Below, piece by piece: positions 57,626 to 64,000 of a stretch of DNA of 64,000 nucleotides; the first letter of the stretch is position 1, and every line of letters starts with the position of its first letter. The notes beneath the pieces were generated by a model. It was not told the origin of the DNA. It saw only the letters and a program-made list of their open reading frames with translations, and did not search any database. The stretch covers positions 126,001-190,000 of IMG/VR virus record IMGVR_UViG_3300012582_000005; one strand, 5' to 3'. The stretch comes from a virus. A program made the translations under genes and the position numbers.

Positions 57626-59578
57626 TTATTTATAATGGTATTCCCATCTAACTTGTCCACATCCAAATATTCTATAATAACCTCTTTCGTGCATAATTTC
57701 TACCTCTGTTTTATTTGGATCAAATCCTTCTTTTATTAAATTATCTTTTCTAAATTTCCATCTATGTTCTCTTTTTTTATCAACCACCCAAAAATAATTT
57801 GGTTTCGATAAATGTTTATATTCAAATCCTAACATTTCATACATCTTACCATCAAATAAAGATAATTCGGAATATGATAATATGTACCCTTCTTCTACTT
57901 TATAGTTATTAATGAAGTATTTGAATAATTTAGAAGAAGCACCAACAACATTAGTATTAATTTTATTACAAAATCTAATCAATTCAAACTCCTTTTTACC
58001 ATTAGTATATCTGTATCCAAATGTCATTAGGCTAACTAATTCATTTTCGAAGTATAAACCTAATTTATAAGTACTCTTACAACCGCCTTGAATGTGATTA
58101 TCATCTAAAAATTTTATTGCATCATTAGATTGAACTCCTTTAATTTCACATTTTCTTCCAAAAATTCTATTTTCTATTTTATTCAATTTATTTAGAATAA
58201 TAGATTTTACTATATCTTTTTTATGAATCCAATCATCTTCAAATATATGAAGTAAATTAATATTTTTTTCTTTGCATAAAAGAGATTTGTTTAAATGATA
58301 TTTTTCACTTTTATATATTTCAGAATGCCAATAGACACCATTAAATTCAATAGCCAAATTATGTGTTGGTATATAAATATCCAAATGTTCTTTTGAATTT
58401 TCAAAAAAATCTTTATTATTATAAATAAAATCAATATTATGCTCTTCTAAAAAATGTTTTATTTCAATTTGTTGAGAAGAATCATCCGAATTAATTGGAT
58501 TACATATAGTACAAATCATACCAGATTCATCTCTTTCTCTATCATAAATATTTTTTCTTGTTATTTCAAATGTATGTTCCTTACTTATATGTTTACAAAC
58601 AAACATATTATCTGAATATTCGATAAATTCTATATCTGGTAAATTAAGTTCTTTATATTTTAAAAGAGTTTTTTCATTTTTATTTTTATGCTCTGAATAT
58701 GAAGGAACACAAATTTTACAAAAATTACTAAAATCACGTCTCTGTAATATTGTATAATATTTGACAGTGCTTATATTTTTACATTTATTACATAATATTT
58801 CAACATTATCTTCAGTATGATCATAATTTAATAAGGTGCATTTATCTTTTAAAATTGATATTATTTTATTTTTAGTTTTATCAACAGTTGTATCTATCTT
58901 TTTTTTAATTCTTTTATCTATATTATCTTTAAATGATAATGGGTGCATACCCCAATTTAATTTAAATGTATTATCACGTTTTTGTTTAACTTCATCGTTT
59001 AATAGCGGATATTCAGTACCATACTTTATAATATTAGTTTGTTTTGTTTTATTTTGAACATCAACATTTTTAGCAATATTATCTACACCATATTTAGCTA
59101 AATTTGTTTGTTTTCTTTTTTCGTTAGATTCGGTACAATCTTGATTATTTTTTGTATCACTTATTTTTTCTTTAATATTATTTAATTTAGCAATATTATC
59201 TACACCATATTTTTCTTTAACGGTATTTAATATTTTCTCTCTTACTTCTTTTTTTGCGAAAGGTGTAGTAAAACCATAAGTTTTTAACATTGTTTCTTGT
59301 TTCTTCTTAATGTTAACTGGATCTCTACTTGAACAGGTACTAGTGCAATACGTGTTATATTTTCCTAACATATACTTAACACTATTTTTGCACATTTTAC
59401 ATTTAATCGGACAATTAATATCAGATATAATATTAAATATCATTTGACCAAATTGAATGCCATCAAAATTTTTATTGTAATCTAATACATGTAAATATAA
59501 TATAGGAAACCATTTTTTAATATAAGTCTCTGTTCTTTTACCTTTAGATAATTTTAAAATTTCTTCTTTAATGGTCAT
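57626..59578 (-). CDS. large homing endonuclease (EDxHD/Vsr-like core) with zinc fingers and repeats
   Basis: 650 aa. N-terminus ~45-75 has a CPIKCKMC...CTSTC zinc knuckle. Residues ~90-215 contain repeated [KR]-x-YG-[VT]-x-[NY]-x-[AL]-type modules (KYGVDNIAK twice, KYGTEYPLL). A second zinc-knuckle region CNKCKN...CKICVP lies around 265-290. The nuclease core is near ~395-450: DIYIPTHNLAIEFNGVYWHS, LLHIFEDDWIHK, matching Vsr-like (E-D-x-H-D type) homing nucleases. The C-terminal ~170 residues (GRKCEIKGVQSNDA onward) are shared with the truncated relative at 63185. Selfish element inserted against the direction of the head genes. Confidence 0.75.
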   Translation of the reverse strand: MTIKEEILKLSKGKRTETYIKKWFPILYLHVLDYNKNFDGIQFGQMIFNIISDINCPIKCKMCKNSVKYMLGKYNTYCTSTCSSRDPVNIKKKQETMLKTYGFTTPFAKKEVREKILNTVKEKYGVDNIAKLNNIKEKISDTKNNQDCTESNEKRKQTNLAKYGVDNIAKNVDVQNKTKQTNIIKYGTEYPLLNDEVKQKRDNTFKLNWGMHPLSFKDNIDKRIKKKIDTTVDKTKNKIISILKDKCTLLNYDHTEDNVEILCNKCKNISTVKYYTILQRRDFSNFCKICVPSYSEHKNKNEKTLLKYKELNLPDIEFIEYSDNMFVCKHISKEHTFEITRKNIYDRERDESGMICTICNPINSDDSSQQIEIKHFLEEHNIDFIYNNKDFFENSKEHLDIYIPTHNLAIEFNGVYWHSEIYKSEKYHLNKSLLCKEKNINLLHIFEDDWIHKKDIVKSIILNKLNKIENRIFGRKCEIKGVQSNDAIKFLDDNHIQGGCKSTYKLGLYFENELVSLMTFGYRYTNGKKEFELIRFCNKINTNVVGASSKLFKYFINNYKVEEGYILSYSELSLFDGKMYEMLGFEYKHLSKPNYFWVVDKKREHRWKFRKDNLIKEGFDPNKTEVEIMHERGYYRIFGCGQVRWEYHYK

Positions 59579-59637
59579 TGATATAGGTTTACATCATTAA
59601 ACGTTAATTTGTTCATTTTGTTTTAAAAAGTATAAAA

Positions 59638-60042
59638 TTAAATATTATACATACCATCACCTTCATTTGAACTGTGTAATGAAATCATTCTCACATCACC
59701 ATCAGGATCACCTTTATATTTATGCAACTCGTTAAATCCCCTGGCAATACCTCTCTTAAATACTTCGGTAAAATAGGCGAAAGCGTTAGTAGATTTACTA
59801 ACGTCGAAATTATGCCAATTTGAAAACATCACTAATAATCCAGTTTGTAAACAATCCTCTCTATCTATAGGATTGTAATATCTCATTTTTTTAATGGTTT
59901 TATTTGCCAATAGAATCATCATTTGTTGAGCTTTATAAGTCAATTCTTTTTGTTCTTTAGAAATTAAAATTTCTACAACAAAATCTTTGTTCTTTAAATA
60001 CACCGATTTCTCATCTTTTTTTGGTTTTAAGCTTTCGTACAT
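59638..60042 (-). CDS. 55: gp55-like late sigma factor, 134 aa
   Basis: Region-2-type sequence: RYYNPIDREDCLQTGLLVMF, then NFDVSKSTNAFAYFTEVFKR, corresponding to sigma-70 regions 2.1-2.2 that bind the RNA polymerase beta' coiled coil. T4 gp55 (185 aa) directs late transcription from a TATAAATA box and likewise lacks regions 1 and 4. Lies beside head genes. Presumably reads the TATATAA boxes of structural genes in this window. Confidence 0.75.
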   Translation of the reverse strand: MYESLKPKKDEKSVYLKNKDFVVEILISKEQKELTYKAQQMMILLANKTIKKMRYYNPIDREDCLQTGLLVMFSNWHNFDVSKSTNAFAYFTEVFKRGIARGFNELHKYKGDPDGDVRMISLHSSNEGDGMYNI

Positions 60043-60125
60043 CTATTGTATGTTATTTTTTTGAAAAGTTTGAAAATATTACTTTTTTTATATAGCAAAA
60101 AAGTATATACCTGTTCACTAATCTA

Positions 60126-60136
60126 TTATATATAAT
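60126..60136 (+). promoter_or_regulatory. candidate late promoter box (TTATATATAAT)
   Basis: TTATATATAAT lies 20 bases before the ATG of the gp4-like gene at 60157. Confidence 0.45.
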
Positions 60137-60156
60137 TGAAATATAATTATTTTGAT

Positions 60157-60690
60157 ATGGCATATCACGCAAGGCCCAATAAACCAAATCAGTATAAACA
60201 GGGCTATTTCGCGCCGCAGAACGTATCGAAGTATATTTCAAATCTTCAACAAATAGTATATAGATCTTCATTGGAATATAAATTCTGCATTTATGCGGAT
60301 AAGTCAGATAAAGTAGTAAGATGGGGATCTGAAGTAATTTCAATACCGTATAAAAACATAGAGTTTGATAATTATGGAAATCAAAAAATGGTAGAAAGAA
60401 CATATCACGTTGACTTTTATATGGAAGTTAAAAGCCTGAAAGATCCAGACTTAATAGAGAGATGGGTGATAGAAGTAAAGCCTGATGTAGAATACCAACG
60501 AGTAATTAATGGTATACCACCAGAAAAACCAGAAAAAACAACACCAAAAAGTTTAAAAAATTGGGAATACGCATTAAAAGAATATATTAAAAATAAACAG
60601 AAGTGGACATTCGCTAAAGAATGGTGTAGACAAAGAGGTATGTTTTTCTTTGTATTCACAGAAAAAACAATAAGTACACTATTTAAATAA
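60157..60690 (+). CDS. 4: gp4-like head completion protein
   Basis: About 177 aa from the ATG at 60157 (MAYHARPNKPNQYKQGYFAP), preferred over a TTG at 60136 because family members begin at this point. Family features: YRSSLEYKFCIYADK, VVRWGSEVISIPY, HVDFYMEVK, RWVIEVKPD, an E-V-K nuclease-like core, and KEWCRQRGMFFFVFTE. gp4 is needed for tail attachment to filled heads and has an endonuclease-like fold. Overlaps the next gene (TAATGA). Confidence 0.8.
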   Translation: MAYHARPNKPNQYKQGYFAPQNVSKYISNLQQIVYRSSLEYKFCIYADKSDKVVRWGSEVISIPYKNIEFDNYGNQKMVERTYHVDFYMEVKSLKDPDLIERWVIEVKPDVEYQRVINGIPPEKPEKTTPKSLKNWEYALKEYIKNKQKWTFAKEWCRQRGMFFFVFTEKTISTLFK

Positions 60691-61421
60691 TGAGCTTACT
60701 AGAAAAATATGTTAAACTTAAGAAGTTAAAAGATTACGTTAAAGTTTCTAATGAATGGTTCAATAAAAATTTATTAAAACCAAATTTAGAATTTAGAGAA
60801 GTTTCTCCAAATTATATAAGAATAGGGGGATTTTACTTTTTTGATTATGATCCAGGTAAAATAAATAAGTCTACTAAAATAGAACAAAAATCAATAGTTT
60901 TTATTGTTGATTACAAACCTCTAATTAATAGTAAAATAATAAGAGCTATTAATTTTAATTTTCTTCCTTCTGAAATAAGAAAGATATTTTTTTTAAAGGT
61001 ATTAGGTAATACAAAATATGATGGATTATTTAATAATAATGATAATAAAAAAGATTGGTTAGACGAACTTCCATTTACTGGTATATCAGAAGATAAAATA
61101 ATAAGAGCATTTATAGAAATATTTGGTACTGAGGGCGGTTTATTGTATTCAAAGAGTATACGATCATATCATTTAGATTTATTATTAAAAATATATGGTA
61201 TATCAACTAAAAATTTAGATAAACTAATTTCATTAGATGTAAAACCAATTTCTGGTATGGATGATGAAGGAATACTTAAAGTTCTTAGAGGAAAATTAAA
61301 GAATGAAGGTGTAGAAAATTTACAGAAAGAACTCTATCAAGTTAAATCAAACTACGAAGAAATATTAAAAGACTTACAAGAAAGATTCAAAAATTTAGAG
61401 AAAAAATTTGGAAAAATATAG
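60690..61421 (+). CDS. head/tail assembly protein of unknown type, 243 aa
   Basis: Start overlaps the gp4-like stop. SPNYIRIGGFYFFDYDPGKI and a FIVDYKP / FNFLPSEIRKIFFLKVL strand-helix pattern resemble a family often found in T4-like jumbo phages next to gp4, in which YxRIGxxYFFDYxP is conserved. The C-terminal ~35 residues are a coiled coil (LYQVKSNYEEILKDLQERFK). It may be a DNA-end or neck component; the exact function is unknown. Confidence 0.5.
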   Translation: MSLLEKYVKLKKLKDYVKVSNEWFNKNLLKPNLEFREVSPNYIRIGGFYFFDYDPGKINKSTKIEQKSIVFIVDYKPLINSKIIRAINFNFLPSEIRKIFFLKVLGNTKYDGLFNNNDNKKDWLDELPFTGISEDKIIRAFIEIFGTEGGLLYSKSIRSYHLDLLLKIYGISTKNLDKLISLDVKPISGMDDEGILKVLRGKLKNEGVENLQKELYQVKSNYEEILKDLQERFKNLEKKFGKI

Positions 61422-61438
61422 GAAGAATGTGTTTTTAA

Positions 61439-61447
61439 TATATAAAG
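61439..61447 (+). promoter_or_regulatory. candidate late promoter box of the portal gene (TATATAAAG)
   Basis: TATATAAAG lies 22 bases before the ATG at 61470, followed by an A-rich leader with two GTAGAA units. Confidence 0.45.
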
Positions 61448-61462
61448 TAGAAAAAAGTAGAA
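61446..61462. repeat. 17-base leader motif shared with 48058-48074
   Basis: AGTAGAAAAAAGTAGAA is identical to the sequence before the 92-aa gene at 48094. It consists of two AGTAGAA units. Confidence 0.35.
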
Positions 61463-61469
61463 AGTAAAA

Positions 61470-63167
61470 ATGGCTTCGTACAATGTTAATAAAGACGATG
61501 GTTTAAATAATAACGGTAGGAAATTTTTTAATAAATTATTAAGAAATATGCCTTCTTGGGGACAGAATTTTGATGATATGTTAATTAAAAATTCAGTCGC
61601 TATAGGTTTGAATCAAATACCAATGACAAATAATGGTGATGCGAGAAATATGTATGACTTCTTTTCAAGTAATGCATCATCAAATTTATTTAATAAGAAA
61701 TCTATTTCATATTTGGATGTATCATATCCACAGAAAAGACAAATATTGAGAGAGTATTCTAGAAAGGATGAGATAAGAGATTTTGTTACCATGATTTCAG
61801 ATGAGTCCGTTGTATACGATGAAAATACAAAATTTTTAATACCCATAGGATTATCAGAAGAATTTAGCGAAAACATTAAAAAGAAATATTTAGAAAACTT
61901 CGATTCTATATACAATCGTTTTGGATTTTCTGAAGGTATTAATGCTTGGAATTATTTCAAAAAGCTTTTGGTAGATGGGTATTTAGCATTTGAGATAGTG
62001 TATGATGATAAACAGAGAGAAATTATTGGATTTAAAGAACTTGATACTACTACTTTAGTACCAGGTGTTGATCCAATGTCAGCAGAAAGAATATGGATAC
62101 AATATCCAGAAAGCCCTGAATATAGAACTATATTACTCGATTCTCAGATAATATACATTTCGTATTCAACTGGACTAGAGTATTCGGAAACTTCATATGT
62201 TGAAAATTTGATAAGACCTTATAATCAATTAAAACTTCTTGAACAAACAAGAATCATGTTTAATATTGTGAATGCTATGTCATATAAACAATTTACTATA
62301 CCAGTTGGTGGATTATCTAAACAAATGGCAGAAGAACAAATTGCTAAACTTATAGCTAACTATAAAGATGAAATTACATGGGATGACCAAATGGGTACTG
62401 TCCAAATTAATGGATCACCACATATACCATATTCAAAAGAATATTGGTTTCCTGAAGGAGAAGGTGGAACACCAAAAGTAGAAATAGTAAAACAAGAGGG
62501 ACATAATCTTAATGAAAATGATATGTTAACTTGGTTTTTTAATGCTTTAAAAAGATCTAGTAAAATACCATTCACTCGCTTTGATAAAAATAATGGTGGT
62601 GGAAATGTATTTTCCGATCAAAATGATGTATCAAGAGATGAAGTGTCTTTCTATAATTTTGTATCGAGATTGAGAGCTATCTTTAAAGAAATATTATTAA
62701 AGCCTTGGAAAATAAAAATGATTCTTGATTTTCCTGAATTAAAAGATGATGAGAATTTTTTAAATTCTATAAATGCCGAATTTAATGGTGTAAACTTATT
62801 TCATGAGTGGAAAAAATTAACAAACCTTTCTAAACGTTCTGAAATTTTAGGTAGTTTATCGTCAAGTATTCTAGATTCGGAAGGTAAACCATATTTCCAT
62901 ATAGAATGGCTTGTTAGAGAAATTCTTAAACTTGATGAAGAAACCATTGAAGAAAACGATAGATGGAAGAAAGCATCAGCATCGGGTACAGCTATCCCTC
63001 CAGAAGGTGGTGGAGTTGGACCTGGACCATCAGAATTTGGTGGTGGTGCAAATGAATTTAGTCCTGCTCCAGAAGCATCACCAATTGAAACTCCTGCTCC
63101 AGCAGAGACTCCAACTACACCAGAAGCACCTGCACCAGAAGGCGGTGAAACTAATTTTGATTTTTAA
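61470..63167 (+). CDS. 20: portal protein, T4 gp20 type
   Basis: 565 aa (T4 gp20 524). KRQILREYSRKDEIRDFVTMISDESVVYDENTKF near residues 90-125 matches the gp20 N-terminal wing. The FNIVNAMSYKQFTIPVGGLSKQMAEEQI region and WYFN-like helices follow, and a long stem region ends near residue ~505. The last ~60 residues are Pro/Ala/Glu/Gly-rich, probably flexible. The portal dodecamer sits at one capsid vertex, drives packaging through the terminase and joins the tail. Preceded by a TATATAAAG box and followed by a bidirectional terminator. Confidence 0.9.
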   Translation: MASYNVNKDDGLNNNGRKFFNKLLRNMPSWGQNFDDMLIKNSVAIGLNQIPMTNNGDARNMYDFFSSNASSNLFNKKSISYLDVSYPQKRQILREYSRKDEIRDFVTMISDESVVYDENTKFLIPIGLSEEFSENIKKKYLENFDSIYNRFGFSEGINAWNYFKKLLVDGYLAFEIVYDDKQREIIGFKELDTTTLVPGVDPMSAERIWIQYPESPEYRTILLDSQIIYISYSTGLEYSETSYVENLIRPYNQLKLLEQTRIMFNIVNAMSYKQFTIPVGGLSKQMAEEQIAKLIANYKDEITWDDQMGTVQINGSPHIPYSKEYWFPEGEGGTPKVEIVKQEGHNLNENDMLTWFFNALKRSSKIPFTRFDKNNGGGNVFSDQNDVSRDEVSFYNFVSRLRAIFKEILLKPWKIKMILDFPELKDDENFLNSINAEFNGVNLFHEWKKLTNLSKRSEILGSLSSSILDSEGKPYFHIEWLVREILKLDEETIEENDRWKKASASGTAIPPEGGGVGPGPSEFGGGANEFSPAPEASPIETPAPAETPTTPEAPAPEGGETNFDF

Positions 63168-63170
63168 AAT

Positions 63171-63200
63171 AAAAAAGGGAGTTTTTAACTCCCTTTTTTA
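63171..63200. terminator. bidirectional terminator
   Basis: AAAAAAGGGAGTT and AACTCCCTTTTTT form a stem with a TTT loop after the portal gene and the convergent homing-endonuclease fragment. Confidence 0.85.
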
Positions 63201-64000
63201 TTCCATATGTATATTTTACTACCCGAATCATATACTCTAAATATTTTTCTATCTAACATAATTTGGTGTTCTGTTTTAGATTTGTCGAATCCTTCTTTAA
63301 CTAATTTATGTTTTTGAAATAGAAATCTATTCTGCCTCATACCATCTATAATATAATAATAATTTTCTTTGGTATTATGCAAAAAGTTAAAACCTATTTT
63401 ATCGTATAAATCACCATTACTCCAACTTCTATCGGCACAACTTAATATCTCTAATGGATCATACGTTTTTACAAAATATGTAAATAATTTAGATGCTGCG
63501 CCAATTACGGAAGTATTTATTTTATTACAAAATCTTGTCAATTCATAAGAATTAGCTTTCTTTTTATGATTTAAATTTTTTCGATATGAGCCAAAAGACA
63601 TTAAAGAAACTAATTCATTATTATAAAATAATCCGACATTATATTTAGATGCCATTATATTTCCTTGAATATGATTTAGTGAATAAAAAATATTAGCATC
63701 TTTATTATTTATATTCATTATAATGCATTTTCTAGCCCATATTCTATTGGATTTATTTAGTAAATTTAAAATTCTAGATTTAACTATATCTTTTCTATAA
63801 ATCCAATCATCCCCCCATATATGTATTAGTTTAATTCCTTTTTTTAAGCAATTGTTTGTTTTTTCCATATGATACTTATTATTGTAATATTTTTCACAGT
63901 GCCAATACAAACCATTATGCTCAAATGCTAAATTTAGTTCTGGTAAATAAATATCCAATTCTTTACCATCCAAGATAGATTTATTTAACCTTATAATAGT
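63185..64000 (-). CDS. second homing endonuclease, C-terminal part (5' end outside window)
   Basis: The frame remains open through the right edge (residues TIIRLNKSILDGKEL lead in without a stop), so the gene is cut, not necessarily truncated. It contains the same blocks as the 650-aa protein: LDIYLPELNLAFEHNGLYWHC, LIHIWGDDWIYRKDIVKSRI, RKCIIMNINNKDA, NELVSLMSFG, LTRFCNKINTSVIGAASKLF and KTEHQIMLDRKIFR. The two copies differ substantially, so they are separate acquisitions or an old duplication. Minus strand, head-on to the portal gene. Confidence 0.75.
   Translation of the reverse strand, partial: TIIRLNKSILDGKELDIYLPELNLAFEHNGLYWHCEKYYNNKYHMEKTNNCLKKGIKLIHIWGDDWIYRKDIVKSRILNLLNKSNRIWARKCIIMNINNKDANIFYSLNHIQGNIMASKYNVGLFYNNELVSLMSFGSYRKNLNHKKKANSYELTRFCNKINTSVIGAASKLFTYFVKTYDPLEILSCADRSWSNGDLYDKIGFNFLHNTKENYYYIIDGMRQNRFLFQKHKLVKEGFDKSKTEHQIMLDRKIFRVYDSGSKIYIWNKKGS

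Noticed and set aside
1-64000. CRISPR array, rRNA genes or insertion sequences
   Set aside because: No regularly spaced repeats, no rRNA-length conserved sequence and no transposase or terminal inverted repeats were seen.

Overview
This 64-kb window comes from the genome of a large, AT-rich tailed phage with a T4-like contractile-tail architecture, most likely infecting a Bacteroidota (Flavobacterium-like) host. The phage assignment rests on a T4 gp20-type portal, a gp4-type head-completion nuclease, a gp15-like tail completion protein, a gp44-type clamp loader, a T4 RNase H-type 5' nuclease and a gp55-like late sigma factor. The host assignment rests on repeated matches to the Bacteroidota promoter (TTTG, 19-20 bases, TAnnTTTG), Bacteroidota-style signal peptides, weak Shine-Dalgarno sequences, and a ClpS protein of Bacteroidota type. 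Both window ends cut through genes.

Layout: 1-2.4 kb, a minus-strand operon ending in a truncated M16-type peptidase. 2.6-8.5 kb, a giant virion protein. 8.5-18.2 kb, a minus-strand block with a secreted HExxH protease, a peptidoglycan-binding/annexin-like protein, a M20/M28-type peptidase with six C-terminal repeats, small genes overlapping by ATGA, a PRPP-synthetase-type enzyme and two tail-fibre-like proteins. 18.3-29.8 kb, mixed accessory genes: GH25 lysozyme, AP2 protein, nucleotidyltransferase, M42 peptidase, GNAT, RHH protein, MetRS and a small sigma-region-2-like protein. 29.8-33.3 kb, a translation-supply region: a 34-codon leader peptide with attenuator-like hairpins, six tRNAs (Glu, Ala, Ile, Val, Gly, Glu), a structured RNA of about 112 nt and a minimal GlyRS-like enzyme, followed by small genes. 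33.8-40.0 kb, a tightly overlapping glycan operon (GT25, GT10, GT11, two GT-B-like proteins, PglD/NeuD-like acyltransferase, DegT aminotransferase). 40.0-46.2 kb, an acidic flavodoxin-like protein, a metallopeptidase/VWA mosaic and a second M20/M28-type peptidase. 46.2-52.4 kb, replication and nucleotide genes (PD-(D/E)XK-like nuclease, clamp loader, RNase H, Nmad1-like, RecA-fold ATPase, ClpS). 52.5-64 kb, a TPM membrane protein and the head/neck genes, with two homing endonucleases placed head-on beside them.

The most striking observation is at 29835-29998. A 34-codon ORF has 18 of 19 consecutive residues (8-26) drawn from Ile, Ala, Val, Glu and Gly, which is exactly the amino-acid set of the six tRNAs downstream. 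It overlaps the left arm of a 16-bp stem that competes with an intrinsic terminator. This has the design of a ribosome-mediated attenuator that would release tRNA expression when those charged tRNAs run short. Other notable points are a structured non-coding RNA inside the tRNA cluster, an annexin-like repeat, an OmpA-like motif inside a metallopeptidase/VWA protein, a recurrent N-terminal peptide resembling a capsid-targeting sequence, phage ClpS, and distinguishable promoter classes.
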